64,000 bases of DNA from Candidatus Gastranaerophilales bacterium (lineage in GTDB: Bacteria > Cyanobacteriota > Vampirovibrionia > Gastranaerophilales > Gastranaerophilaceae), in NCBI GenBank assembly GCA_944325005.1, contig CALUYO010000004.1, positions 124,001 to 188,000 of the forward strand, written 5' to 3'. This document shows, piece by piece, positions 1-9,209 of the stretch. Within the stretch, counting starts at the first letter, position 1; every line of letters starts with the position of its first letter. Position numbers and translations under genes: made by a program. Below the pieces are notes generated by a model. The model searched no databases. It was not told where the DNA came from and was given only the letters and a program-made list of their open reading frames with translations.

Positions 1-95
1 TGTTGTTGTACACTGTTGTTTTGTTGAGGCGGACATGTACATTGTGGTATAACCTTTGGCTGTTGTATGTTTTGTTGTCCTACTGAACTTTGCAT
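1..95 (-). CDS. 5' end of a Gln-rich protein, cut by the window edge
   Basis: On the minus strand an ATG at 95-93 opens a frame that stays open to the window edge (31 codons). It is preceded by AAAAGGGTAG, a plausible ribosome binding site. The visible part is rich in Gln, Asn and Pro, with a Cys-x-Cys-Pro-Pro motif, and the CAA codons explain the TTG-rich look of the plus strand. There is no recognisable domain and no signal peptide. It is divergent from the gene at 141. A chance open frame in low-complexity DNA is possible. Confidence 0.4.
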   Translation of the reverse strand, partial: MQSSVGQQNIQQPKVIPQCTCPPQQNNSVQQ

Positions 96-140
96 GAAAA
101 CTACCCTTTTACTACTTATATAAATAAAGTATAGAGAGGT

Positions 141-794
141 ATGATTATTGCTTCAATTTTAAGAAATGTTACAGAATTTTTTATATTTTTGCATGAAAGT
201 TATAATTTAAATATGGGAAGTTATGAAGAAAATTTTTTAGCAAAGCGTCCTCAACACCTGTGTCATATGTGTGGTAAATGTTGTCGGGTTGTAACTACTT
301 CCATTCCATATCCTAAATTACGGGAAATGGCAAAAAAAGGGGATAAAGGTGCGCTTGATTTTCTTTCTTTATTTGTTCCTTATGAATCTATTGAGGCCGC
401 AAGAAAAGTTGATGCTTCTGTTGTAGATAATATTATAATGCGTTTAATAGACGATGGAAATTATAATGAAGATGAAATTACATTTTATGGCTGTAAATAC
501 TTACAACCGGATAATTTGTGTTCAAGATATGAGAGCAGATTAACACTATGCAGACACTGTCCTTCTTCTCCCTGGTCTATTGTTCCGCCCGGATGTGGTT
601 TTGAAGGCTGGCTTTTCTGGCAGAGAGAAGAAATCAAACAAAAAATCAGACGTTCTAAAGAAGAATTGATTGAATTACAACTTCTGAAAAAGAAGCCTTT
701 AAACGAAGAAAATTTAAAGAAAATTTTGTCAGTAGAACAAAAAATTCTGAAAAATATTGAAAGCTATAAGAAATACGGTTCTCTTGACTGGTAA
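141..794 (+). CDS. YkgJ-family cysteine cluster protein
   Basis: The 217-residue protein carries the cysteine pattern of the YkgJ/UPF0153 family: CHMCGKCCR near residue 41, then CKYL, CSRY and CRHCPSS between about 118 and 141. This family is thought to bind zinc or an iron-sulfur cluster; its biochemical role is unsettled. The first 24 residues are hydrophobic and poorly matched to the family, and the first ATG follows a GAGAGG that sits too close. The Met at position 25 (base 213) is therefore an alternative start, though it has no better SD. The C-terminal third is charged and helical. It converges on the GH57 gene that ends 3 bases away. Confidence 0.75.
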   Translation: MIIASILRNVTEFFIFLHESYNLNMGSYEENFLAKRPQHLCHMCGKCCRVVTTSIPYPKLREMAKKGDKGALDFLSLFVPYESIEAARKVDASVVDNIIMRLIDDGNYNEDEITFYGCKYLQPDNLCSRYESRLTLCRHCPSSPWSIVPPGCGFEGWLFWQREEIKQKIRRSKEELIELQLLKKKPLNEENLKKILSVEQKILKNIESYKKYGSLDW

Positions 795-796
795 AT

Positions 797-3295
797 TTAT
801 TGTAAGAGTAATTTATCCAATTTTTTTCTGTAGAATTCAGTATTAATATTTAAATTTTCTCCTATTTCTAAAAGCATTTCTACGAATCTTTTATTTGAAG
901 AACGTTTATTAAGTGTTCCGGATTCAATAATGTCACCTATTCTGTGATAAATTTTAGTAAAGTATATATTTTGAGCTTCTGATATATCTATTTGAAGCTC
1001 TAATCTTCTAATACTGTCAAATATTTCCAGAACAACATCAGCCTGTTGTATTTCAAAACTGTGAACAAGCCTGTTTATATTTTGGAGTATTTTTTTGCTG
1101 AAGATTTTGTTTGAAGGAGTTTTATCTAACTGAATCTCCATTTTTTTAGCTTCATAGTTAATATCAGTAGCCTGCTGGATTAAGTCGTCCTCAACAAAAC
1201 CTCCGGAGTGAACTACGATATCATTGAATTTGTGACTTAACGCGTATGCCGCAGAGATTTTAAATTCGTCAGGAATTTTTAAACCTAACCCCTGAAGATG
1301 ATATATTGATCCCTTTCCTTCGTCATACATTTCCTGGTATGTTTCTGAGAATTTTTCAAGTTTTCCTTTGAGCAAAATTTGAAGGATTTTTCTTCTTTCT
1401 TCAATAAATATGTCTTTCAGTGTAAAATATTCTTTCCCAAAATATTCATCCAGTGAACGTATAATCTCTGTCAGCGGATTCATAAGGAAAGTTTTTATAA
1501 GATTATTTTTAATTTTGTTAAATTCCGTATCATCAGAATATTCTTTAATTGCACAGTGGAAGTCACCATCTGCATATTGAATCAATGCAAACATTACATT
1601 GGATTTTTGAAGTGTAATTTTTGACTGTATTTCAATATGTCCTACAACAAAAGTTGAAGAACCCTTTTGTACTTTTTTATAAGCATCTTTTCTAATTGTG
1701 TAGCAATATACTCCTTCTTCATCTTCAAAATCCTGATAAAGTGAGGATAAAGCCCATAGGCTTGCAATTTGTTTTGTTGTAACTATAGATGGCTTAACAA
1801 AGCGTTCAAAAATATCTTTACCGGTTCCATGTTCAGGGATATTGCTTTTTGCCTCTGCAAGAATGTTAAGGAAATGTTCTTCAAGATTTTTATTTGTAAA
1901 TCTTGAAGCAAGCTGCATTGCGCGTGCTGCATATTTCATAATTTGTACAGTTTCAATCCCTGATATTTCAGAGAAGAACCAGCCGCAGCTTGTATACATC
2001 AAGAGAGCCTGACGCTGAATTTCTAATAATTCCATAGCTTTAACTTTATCTTCGTCTGATAAATCAGGCTTAAAGTTTTCCTGCTGGAATTTTTTTACGT
2101 TCATTTCAGTTCTGTCGAGAATAACATCAATATATCTGTTACGAACATCCCATACATTATCAAAATATTTTTGACCTTCCTGTTCAAAGAGACCGGCCAA
2201 TTCATCTCTTAAATAGTCAAGGGCATCTCTTAATGGTTTTCTCCATTTCTGATTCCAGCCCGGATGTCCTCCGGTTGAGCAGCCGCAATCTTCTTTCCAT
2301 CTGCCTACACCGTGGAAGCAGCTCCAGCTTGAAGCCTGCTTAATTTCAACTTCACAATCACTCCTGTATTTTTCAAGATATTCTGCATAGTTAGTAATTG
2401 TAAAGCCTTCATCTTTTGCTTTAATTTTTAAAACATAAGCAAGAGCCATATCTCCAAATTTTGTGTGGTGTCCATAGCTTTCACCATCTGTTGCTATATG
2501 AACAAGTTGAGGATAATCTCTGCAGTCAGATACACCTTCCTTGAGACGTTTAATGAATTTATTTCCGTCTTTAAGTAGTTCATCAAATGCGACAGAACGT
2601 GAGATGGCACCGTCATAGAAGAATAAATCGATATATTTTCCGGGAGCAGACTTAATATAATATCTGTATGAGCGTGCCGGATCAATATTGCCCCAGCTTA
2701 CATCTGTCCACTCTTTGTCACCGCTTTTTCTGAATTTCTCAGCCTGATAAGGTGAAAGTATTGTGAACTTAATCCCGTTTTCTTCAAGAATTCTCAAAGT
2801 TGCATCATCAACGGCTGTTTCAGCAAGCCACATTCCTTCAGGTTTTCTTCCGAAACGATATTCAAAATCTCTTATACCCCATTTTACCTGAGTTTGTTTA
2901 TCATTTTCATTGGCAAGAGGCATTATTATGTGGTTATATACCTGTGCAATGGCATTTCCATGGCCGTTGTGTTCGGCTATACTTTCTATATCAGCTTTTA
3001 TTATTCTTTCATAAGTTAAGGGAGCGAATTGTTCCATCCAGGAAAGCAGAGTTGGTCCAAAGTTATAGCTCATGTGCTCGTAATTATTTACAACATCAAG
3101 AATTCTATTTCTGCTGTCAACAATTTTTGATACGGAATTGGGGTTATAACATTCCGTATTAATCCTTTCATTCCAGTCGTGGAAAGGGAGAGCACTATCC
3201 TGCAGTTCAATTGCTTCCAGCCAGGGATTTTCTCTCGGAGGCTGGTAAAAATGTCCATGAATGGTTAAAAATATTTCATTTTTTTTATCGCTCAT
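797..3295 (-). CDS. GH57-type glycoside hydrolase with DUF3536 domain
   Basis: The 832-residue protein begins with IHGHFYQPPRENPW, typical of glycoside hydrolase family 57 proteins that carry a C-terminal DUF3536 region. Family motifs include EHNGHGNAIAQ near residue 107, WLAETAVDDATL near 157 and HIATDGESYGHH near 266. GH57 enzymes act on alpha-glucans (amylase, amylopullulanase or branching enzyme); the substrate here cannot be read from sequence. There is no signal peptide, so it should be cytoplasmic and probably works on stored glucan. The C-terminal half (about 390-830) is helical and lacks motifs I can name. The next gene upstream on the strand ends 31 bases away, so the two may be cotranscribed. 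Confidence 0.85.
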   Translation of the reverse strand: MSDKKNEIFLTIHGHFYQPPRENPWLEAIELQDSALPFHDWNERINTECYNPNSVSKIVDSRNRILDVVNNYEHMSYNFGPTLLSWMEQFAPLTYERIIKADIESIAEHNGHGNAIAQVYNHIIMPLANENDKQTQVKWGIRDFEYRFGRKPEGMWLAETAVDDATLRILEENGIKFTILSPYQAEKFRKSGDKEWTDVSWGNIDPARSYRYYIKSAPGKYIDLFFYDGAISRSVAFDELLKDGNKFIKRLKEGVSDCRDYPQLVHIATDGESYGHHTKFGDMALAYVLKIKAKDEGFTITNYAEYLEKYRSDCEVEIKQASSWSCFHGVGRWKEDCGCSTGGHPGWNQKWRKPLRDALDYLRDELAGLFEQEGQKYFDNVWDVRNRYIDVILDRTEMNVKKFQQENFKPDLSDEDKVKAMELLEIQRQALLMYTSCGWFFSEISGIETVQIMKYAARAMQLASRFTNKNLEEHFLNILAEAKSNIPEHGTGKDIFERFVKPSIVTTKQIASLWALSSLYQDFEDEEGVYCYTIRKDAYKKVQKGSSTFVVGHIEIQSKITLQKSNVMFALIQYADGDFHCAIKEYSDDTEFNKIKNNLIKTFLMNPLTEIIRSLDEYFGKEYFTLKDIFIEERRKILQILLKGKLEKFSETYQEMYDEGKGSIYHLQGLGLKIPDEFKISAAYALSHKFNDIVVHSGGFVEDDLIQQATDINYEAKKMEIQLDKTPSNKIFSKKILQNINRLVHSFEIQQADVVLEIFDSIRRLELQIDISEAQNIYFTKIYHRIGDIIESGTLNKRSSNKRFVEMLLEIGENLNINTEFYRKKLDKLLLQ

Positions 3296-3326
3296 ATCTT
3301 AACTCCGTTAATAATCTCAAAATACT

Positions 3327-3821
3327 TTATTTATCTTCTGATTTTGGTTTTGTGCTGATTACTGTAAATTTGTCGACTTCCATCCAGGGGTCTCCAAGAG
3401 CATTTGAGAATACTTTGCCTGTAAATTCAATTATATCACCGGAATTTAAATCAATATGTTTTTCAGCTTCTGTTCTGTCTAAGAATATTTTTAATTCCGA
3501 AAGAGGAATGTTATGATCTGTAACATCAGGTCTCTGGATTAAGAAAGAAATATATTTTTCTGAACTTTTCATTGCAGGAGCATAATCAAGTCCCAATGTT
3601 GAAAATTTATCAAATTTACCTTTAATTTTAATATTTTTATTTAAATAAAAATTCGGTCTGGCAACTACATCTAACGGATTAACACTGATATAAGTTTTTG
3701 CTGCTTGTGTTTGAGCCTGTATCTGAGCTGCCGTATTGTTGACGGGAGCCTGTGCAATTGCGTATGTATTTAATCCGGCAGCAAGTACCAATGTTAATAT
3801 TAAATATGTTATTTTATTCAT
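3327..3821 (-). CDS. Secreted protein of unknown function, probable OB-fold
   Basis: The 164-residue protein has a signal peptide (residues 1-23, ending AIA|QAP), then a Gln/Ala-rich linker to about residue 42. The remainder is a beta-rich domain with the pattern KGKFDKFS ... SGDIIEFTGKV, which resembles bacterial OB-fold or tRNA_anti-like periplasmic domains. No catalytic residues are evident. The start follows AAGGGGATTTTTTA, a good SD. It probably precedes the GH57 gene in one transcript. Function is unknown; the OB-fold is an inference from strand and glycine patterns. Confidence 0.65.
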   Translation of the reverse strand: MNKITYLILTLVLAAGLNTYAIAQAPVNNTAAQIQAQTQAAKTYISVNPLDVVARPNFYLNKNIKIKGKFDKFSTLGLDYAPAMKSSEKYISFLIQRPDVTDHNIPLSELKIFLDRTEAEKHIDLNSGDIIEFTGKVFSNALGDPWMEVDKFTVISTKPKSEDK

Positions 3822-4023
3822 TAAAAAATCCCCTTCTTATCTATTTTATTTACAATAATATTCTATCACAATATTTATTTTTTGTAACTACCCGAATAAA
3901 TAATTATGCATAAAAACAGAAAATTTAATTCTTTATTTTTATTTTGTGGTACTATAAACTGGAGGTTGATGTATTCGTGCGGATGCTGAATTGAATAACT
4001 GTGTTTTACAAAAGGAGAAAATT

Positions 4024-5670
4024 ATGTCTACAAAAGAATTTTTTACAAATTCTGATGAATTAAAGGGATTAATGTCTGCTGCAAGAGCTACGATTATTGC
4101 TCCATTTTTTGCTAATAATGTGCAACACATTAAATCAGTATCGGAAGCATTTGAATTAGCTAAAAATAGCCCCGGCACAATTGAATTGACCGGTATGCCC
4201 GTATATTGTCCAGAAAAATTGGGCTTACCGCAAGGAGCTAATCAATTACTTTTTAATGATGGTGCTGTTGTGGGACGGTGTGCTGTGGCGAGAAAAATTG
4301 CCGGGGAACCTAATTGTGATTTAAAAACTTTATTGCCTGTTATCAGAGAAGCTGTTTATAAAACACGTGATAAGCTTATGTATAAGGCGGAAGCGGTTGT
4401 AGGTCTGGATAAAGATTTTATGATTAAGGCTCATTTATTGATCCCGCAAAGGTTTGAGAATATAATGTATAGTTGGATGCTGAATTTTCAGTACATTAAC
4501 GAAGAATATGCAAATTTGTATAATGAATCAAGAGAACTTCCTGACGGTGATATTTATGTCTTTTCTGATCCTGACTGGTCGCATCCTGATTTCCCTTATG
4601 GATTAACTTTCTTTGATCCTGAGCATAATTGTGCTGCTATACTTGGTATGAGATATTTCGGAGAGCATAAAAAAGGAACTTTAACTCTTGCATGGGGTTG
4701 TGCTGCGCGTAACGGTTATGTGTCCTGTCACGGAGGGATGAAACGTTACTGTCTGGATAACGGCACCTCTTTTCAGGCTGCTGTATTCGGCCTGTCAGGT
4801 TCTGGTAAGTCTACAATTACTCATGCAAAACATAAAAATAAATATAATGTTACGGTTTTGCATGATGATGCTTTTATTATTAATGTTCAAGATAAATATT
4901 CTATTGCTTTGGAACCTGCGTATTTTGATAAAACCGCAGATTACCCTGTAGGCTGCGAAGATAATAAATATATTCTTACCCAGCAAAATGCCGGAGCAAT
5001 TCCTCTTTCTGACGGTAAGGTTGTTTCTGTTACCGAAGATGTAAGAAATGGTAACGGTCGTGCAGTAAAATCCAAATTGTGGTCTGCAAACAGGGTGGAC
5101 AGAATCAATGAACCTATAAATGCTATTTTCTGGCTGATGAAAGATCCTACAATCCCACCGGTATTAAAGCTATCAGGTGCATCGCTCGGAGCTGCTATGG
5201 GCGCAACTCTGGCAACAAAACGTTCTTCCGCGGAAAGACTTGCTGAAGGTGTTGATCCTGATGCGCTGGTTGTTGAGCCTTATGCTAATCCGTTTAGGGT
5301 TTATCCGCTGAAAATGGATTATATAAGATTTAGACAATTAATAGAAGATGGCGTTGACTGTTATATTTTAAATACGGGTGAATTTATGGGAACAAAGGTT
5401 ACACCTGCTCATACACTTGCTATTATTGAAGCAATTGTTGATGGTAGTGCAGACTTCCATAAATGGGAAAACTTTTCAAATATTCAAATTATGAACATTG
5501 AGGGATTTGATGCTTCGTTTAGTAATAAAGAATATGCTGATAAGTTTATTGCGCGAATGAACGATAGAATTTCTTTCGTAAAATCAAGGGAGACCGAAAA
5601 ACAGGGGCTGGACAGACTGCCTGATGATGCACTGGAAGCACTTGAAGCTGTTGTTAAAGAAGTTTCTTAA
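4024..5670 (+). CDS. Phosphoenolpyruvate carboxykinase-like P-loop enzyme
   Basis: The 548-residue protein has the kinase-1a loop of ATP-dependent PEP carboxykinase, GLSGSGKST, near residue 257, followed by HDDAF and a downstream region (ALEPAYFDKTADYP) typical of that fold. PEPCK converts oxaloacetate and ATP to PEP, CO2 and ADP. The N-terminal 200 residues do not look like canonical PckA, so this may be a divergent branch (I considered DUF4914) with another substrate. I chose the ATG at 4024 because AAAGGAGAAAATT precedes it; an in-frame ATG at 3991 has no SD. Promoter-like TACTATAAACT lies near 3950. Confidence 0.7.
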   Translation: MSTKEFFTNSDELKGLMSAARATIIAPFFANNVQHIKSVSEAFELAKNSPGTIELTGMPVYCPEKLGLPQGANQLLFNDGAVVGRCAVARKIAGEPNCDLKTLLPVIREAVYKTRDKLMYKAEAVVGLDKDFMIKAHLLIPQRFENIMYSWMLNFQYINEEYANLYNESRELPDGDIYVFSDPDWSHPDFPYGLTFFDPEHNCAAILGMRYFGEHKKGTLTLAWGCAARNGYVSCHGGMKRYCLDNGTSFQAAVFGLSGSGKSTITHAKHKNKYNVTVLHDDAFIINVQDKYSIALEPAYFDKTADYPVGCEDNKYILTQQNAGAIPLSDGKVVSVTEDVRNGNGRAVKSKLWSANRVDRINEPINAIFWLMKDPTIPPVLKLSGASLGAAMGATLATKRSSAERLAEGVDPDALVVEPYANPFRVYPLKMDYIRFRQLIEDGVDCYILNTGEFMGTKVTPAHTLAIIEAIVDGSADFHKWENFSNIQIMNIEGFDASFSNKEYADKFIARMNDRISFVKSRETEKQGLDRLPDDALEALEAVVKEVS

Positions 5671-5744
5671 TTTGAAAAATGCGGAGTATTGAACCTGTAT
5701 TTTTTATATGATACAATATTTAAAAAATATAAAAAGGTGATTAA

Positions 5745-6248
5745 ATGAATAAAAAATTGGCAATGTCTGCTTTGGGTTATGCTATAGTTCTTGTAATTAT
5801 TCTTGGTGTCGTAATGATTATAAGTGCTCCGATGCTGGCTGATAAGTATAAAACAAATCAGTTGAATACAGATGACGGAGATGTGATTTCAGAGAATAAT
5901 TCAAATTCCGAAACACGTCGCTCTTATAGACGAAATCGTAGTTCATCATCGGTCCCTGTCGGAGAGAGCAGTGCGGATGATAGTTATTCTGCCGGTACAT
6001 CAAATATGGTTGATATTGCATCTGAAATTCGAAGAATAGAAGATCGTATGGAAAATAGGATTAGAAGTGTAGAAAGAAATCAGCAGGAATTAATGCAAAG
6101 AAACGCAAACAATGCATCTTCTGTTTCAAATAAATATGTTTGTTCTATAGAAGGTACTCTTGATGCTGATAACAATGTTATTCCTATAGACAGCTCTTCT
6201 GATTTAAAATCTCAAAAATTTGTTTTTGTTTGCGAGTATAGACAATAA
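5745..6248 (+). CDS. Membrane-anchored protein with coiled-coil domain
   Basis: The 167-residue protein has one N-terminal hydrophobic helix (about residues 9-31) after a short MNKK start. A Ser/Asn/Arg-rich low-complexity linker follows (about 45-90), then a charged helix with heptad-like spacing (EIRRIEDRMENRIRSVERN, about 92-112), and a small C-terminal domain with two Cys. The layout suggests a bitopic surface or periplasmic protein. It lacks the G/A-FTLAEV cleavage motif of the prepilins in this window. The SD is AAAAGGTG before the ATG. Function not recognised. Confidence 0.6.
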   Translation: MNKKLAMSALGYAIVLVIILGVVMIISAPMLADKYKTNQLNTDDGDVISENNSNSETRRSYRRNRSSSSVPVGESSADDSYSAGTSNMVDIASEIRRIEDRMENRIRSVERNQQELMQRNANNASSVSNKYVCSIEGTLDADNNVIPIDSSSDLKSQKFVFVCEYRQ

Positions 6249-6279
6249 AAAAGATCCGGTATAACCAGACCTTTTTTTA
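6247..6279 (+). terminator. Hairpin terminator after the membrane-anchored protein
   Basis: An imperfect inverted repeat (AGATCCGGT / ACCAGACCT, two mismatches) is flanked by an A run on the left and seven Ts on the right. It can serve the gene ending at 6248 and, through the A run, the minus-strand ferredoxin gene that ends at 6296. Confidence 0.6.
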
Positions 6280-6295
6280 TTATTAAATATATAAA

Positions 6296-6472
6296 CTATT
6301 CAACTTCAATAGCTGACACCGGACAAGCGTCTGCAGCTTCTTTTACGCAATCCATATTATCTGCAACAGCTGCTTCATCAACTTGAGCAACACCATCTAC
6401 AGAAAATACTGCATCACAAATTTGTTCACAAGCACCGCATCCGATACAAGAATCATTTACTTTTACTGTCAT
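6296..6472 (-). CDS. Small [4Fe-4S] ferredoxin
   Basis: The 58-residue acidic protein has the single-cluster ferredoxin pattern: Cys9-x2-Cys12-x2-Cys15 and Cys50-Pro51. Cys19 and Cys42 sit where related clostridial and thermotogal single-cluster ferredoxins have a disulfide. It would carry electrons at low potential in the cytoplasm, for example for radical SAM or fermentative enzymes. The start follows AAGGAGAAAGTAGAA, a strong SD. It has its own intergenic space on both sides and is probably monocistronic. Confidence 0.92.
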   Translation of the reverse strand: MTVKVNDSCIGCGACEQICDAVFSVDGVAQVDEAAVADNMDCVKEAADACPVSAIEVE

Positions 6473-6560
6473 TTCTACTTTCTCCTTATAATTTTATACA
6501 TTGTGAAATTTTTTCACAACTTAATTGTACTATAAAAATTTTTAAAATTCAATTGTCCGT

Positions 6561-7736
6561 TTAGATTTTTAACCAATTTTTTACGGTATACGCGATATAG
6601 TCAAAACCTTTAATAAGGCCAAGGTTTTTGCCCTGAATATTTTTATGGTAAACAAGTATCGGTACATATTCTCTTGTATGATCTGTTCCGTCAACAGTCG
6701 GATCGCATCCGTGGTCTGCAGTTATAATGAGCAAATCTTCTTCCGTCATATTAGCAATTATGTCATCAATATATGTATCTATTTCTTCGATTGCTTTACC
6801 ATAACCTTTTGCATCATTTCTGTGACCGTAAAGCATGTCTGTATCAACGAGGTTTGTGAAAATAAGTTCATCGTCTTTAGTTATATTAATATTGTTGTAT
6901 GCAATCCCGGTGAGATCAAGGTCTTGTTTTACTGCTTTTAAAGTTAGTTCAAGTCCTTCTTTATTAGATCCGGTATGAATTGCATGGGTTATGCCGGATT
7001 TTGAAAAAATATCTTCAATTTTTCCTATTCCTATGACTCTGGCACCTGCATCTTTTATATCATTTAAAACAGTATGTGAAGGGACCATTGAATAATCACG
7101 TCTATCTTTGGAAATTCTTACCGGTTTTCCTTCTACAATCTTGTAGGGTCTTGCTATTACACGGGAAACATTCCAATCATCTTCGTCAAGAATTTTTCTT
7201 GCAATTTCGCACCATTTATATAGCGTTTCAAGAGGGATTAAATCTGTATCTGCCGCAATTTGGAATACGCTGTCGGCACTTGTATAAACAATCGGAAATT
7301 TTGTTTTATGATGTTTTTCATTGAGTTCAGCAATAATAGCAGTACCGCTTGCCGGTTTATTTGCAAGAACTCCTCCGCAATTAGTTTCTTTTATGAATTT
7401 CTCAATAAGTTTTACCGGGAAACCTTCGGGAAATGTCGCAAAAGGTTTTGGAGATACAAGTCCTGCCATTTCCCAGTGGCCCGTAGTGGTATCCTTACCC
7501 TTTGATTTTTCTTCCATTATACCATATTGCGCAGTTGGGTTGTCTGTTTTTTTTATCCCCTCGTAATCTTGAATATTCCCGAGCCCCATTTTTTCCATAT
7601 TAGGAACATAAAGACCGTTATTAAATTTGCATACATTTCTCAATGTATTACATTCAGGTGTATCATTAAATTCTCTGCAGTCAGGCATTGCTCCTGTCCC
7701 CATAGAATCAATAACAATTACTATTGCTCGTTTCAT
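6561..7736 (-). CDS. deoB: Phosphopentomutase
   Basis: The 391-residue protein is full length for DeoB, an alkaline-phosphatase-superfamily enzyme that interconverts (deoxy)ribose 1-phosphate and 5-phosphate in nucleoside breakdown. Metal and active-site motifs are present: DSMGTGAMPD at the N-terminus, GKDTTTGHWE near residue 75, DTDMLYGHR, then TADHGCDPT and DHTRE near the C-terminus. The start at 7736 follows AAAAGGGGTAAAT; a longer in-frame extension to 7790 has no SD and was rejected. It fits with the NupC nucleoside transporter at 56668. Confidence 0.95.
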   Translation of the reverse strand: MKRAIVIVIDSMGTGAMPDCREFNDTPECNTLRNVCKFNNGLYVPNMEKMGLGNIQDYEGIKKTDNPTAQYGIMEEKSKGKDTTTGHWEMAGLVSPKPFATFPEGFPVKLIEKFIKETNCGGVLANKPASGTAIIAELNEKHHKTKFPIVYTSADSVFQIAADTDLIPLETLYKWCEIARKILDEDDWNVSRVIARPYKIVEGKPVRISKDRRDYSMVPSHTVLNDIKDAGARVIGIGKIEDIFSKSGITHAIHTGSNKEGLELTLKAVKQDLDLTGIAYNNINITKDDELIFTNLVDTDMLYGHRNDAKGYGKAIEEIDTYIDDIIANMTEEDLLIITADHGCDPTVDGTDHTREYVPILVYHKNIQGKNLGLIKGFDYIAYTVKNWLKI

Positions 7737-7773
7737 AATATATTTACCCCTTTTAGACTTTATTGTAGCAATA

Positions 7774-8304
7774 CTAATCGTCAATGTCAATTACGGTGTA
7801 TGCGTTGAAGTCAAGGCCTCCGTAAATAATTTGTACATGGTTCTGCCCGTGCGGAAGAAGTTTTACAAAATTAATTGTCGGTTCGCCAAAATCGTCATTA
7901 GTTTCTGTTACCGGAAGTTTTGCTATAACATCATGAGATTGATAAAGATTTAAAAAAGTTTGACCGTTTTCTTTGAACCCCTCAACCTGATAGTGGCCGG
8001 TTGGTATAATATGATTATCAGCTTTTAAATCCAGAGGAATTAAAAGAATCGGGAGCTCCTTTGATGTCTGATTTATTTGCTCTGTTTCATTGCTTTGAGA
8101 AAAACTTTCTCCTTTCGGAATATTTTTATCGCGTTTTTTCTTTCCTTTTTTGCTTTCAAGAGCCTGTTCAAACTCTTTATCGCTAACGGGTTTTTGCCCA
8201 TAGACATTTGTATCTCCAAAGTTATCCCATAAATCTCCTTCCGCCAGGGTGAAATTCCCCATCAGAAATATTACTGTAAATACAAATATCAGAAACTTCT
8301 TCAT
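7774..8304 (-). CDS. Secreted protein of unknown function
   Basis: The 176-residue protein has a signal peptide (MKKFLIFVFTVIFLMGNFTLA, cleavage near 21). A Lys/Glu-rich disordered stretch follows (about 38-75) and then a beta-rich domain of about 95 residues ending DIDD. No motif is recognised. It is upstream of deoB on the same strand, with 37 bases between the genes. Confidence 0.6.
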   Translation of the reverse strand: MKKFLIFVFTVIFLMGNFTLAEGDLWDNFGDTNVYGQKPVSDKEFEQALESKKGKKKRDKNIPKGESFSQSNETEQINQTSKELPILLIPLDLKADNHIIPTGHYQVEGFKENGQTFLNLYQSHDVIAKLPVTETNDDFGEPTINFVKLLPHGQNHVQIIYGGLDFNAYTVIDIDD

Positions 8305-8396
8305 ACTTTAATAATAATGATTTTTAAATAAAAGTACACATCTGTTTATATGAATGTGTTGAAAAACTTTCCAAATAATGTTAAAATTATAATAAA

Positions 8397-8465
8397 GAAA
8401 GGAGCAAGTATGAAAACATTTATAGCTACATTGTTTCGGGGGGGGGGCGCTTAAGCGCTTCTTTT
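8397..8465 (+). promoter_or_regulatory. G10 element, copy 1 (pilin 1 leader)
   Basis: SD GAAAGGAGC (8397-8405), ATG at 8410, then C, ten Gs (8438-8447) and C. The G10 frame encodes MKTFIATLFRGGGA and stops at TAA 8452. The pilin body lies in the -1 frame (or needs 11 or 8 Gs). GCTTCTTTT at 8457-8465 can pair with the SD over nine bases counting G-U pairs, which would bury the SD in a hairpin whose loop holds the ATG and the G run. The pairing is inferred. Confidence 0.7.
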
Positions 8466-9135
8466 AAAGGTTTTACTTTAGCAGAAGTTCTTGTAACATT
8501 AGGGATAATCGGAGTAGTTTCAGCAATGACTGTACCGACACTGATGCAAAATCATCAGAGAAAAACCTATGTAACGCAGCTTCATAAAGTATATAATGAG
8601 ATTACTCAAGCCGCTTTGCAATATCAGACAGATAGAAATGCGTTGAATCTTCGGGAAGCCGGTATAAATTCGGTTGATAGCGCAAATGCATTTATAAGAA
8701 ATTATTTTAAGATTGTAAATGAGTGTGAAGGATTAAGCGGCTGCTTTGCTGATTCTTATAAAAAGATGAGTGGAGTAGAAGTTTCTCTTGGAGATGCAAA
8801 AAGTTTTGTTTTAGCAAGTGGGGCTTCTGTCAGGCCTAAGTATAATCCGGTAGGTTTATCTTTAATAAGTTTTCTTGTAGATGTAAACGGGAAACAAGGT
8901 CCTAAATATTGCGGGACGTGACGTTTTTATTATGTGTCTTTATAATAATGGTGTACTTGACGATGCTGGTTATACTGTAGATGATGATGGAAAAGTATCT
9001 GAAATTTTTGCGGCTGTTCCATTATCCGAAGAAGAAAGAAATAAGATATTTAATTCTCACTGTAATTCAAATTCTACCGGAATTTCAGGCTGTTTCGGTA
9101 AAATTTTAAATGATAACTGGGAAATGAATTACTAA
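8410..9135 (+). pseudogene. Prepilin-type protein 1, interrupted by two frame breaks
   Basis: Joined across its breaks this is a type IV prepilin-like protein: basic leader, Gly before FTLAEVLVTLGIIG, hydrophobic helix, HQRKTYVTQLHKVYNE, and the C-terminal GCFGKILNDNWEMNY shared by most prepilins here. The first break is the G10 run at 8438-8447. The second is one extra A in the triplet near 8904-8906, judged against the near-identical pilin 2; it shifts frame just before the conserved GRD.F motif. The second break makes this copy look inactive, a silent cassette, or a base-call error. Promoter-like TTATAAT lies just upstream. Confidence 0.75.
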
Positions 9136-9138
9136 TTG

Positions 9139-9168
9139 AAACGGTCATTGAAAAATCAATGACCGTTT
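9139..9168. terminator. Bidirectional hairpin between pilin 1 and a sigma factor gene
   Basis: A perfect 13-base inverted repeat, AAACGGTCATTGA / TCAATGACCGTTT, with a 4-base loop, sits between the convergent genes ending at 9135 and 9210. The T tract after it is weak, but the A/T flanks fit a two-way terminator. Confidence 0.75.
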
Positions 9169-9209
9169 ATAAAAATCTTTTATAAATAAACACAATAAAA
9201 TTTACCTTC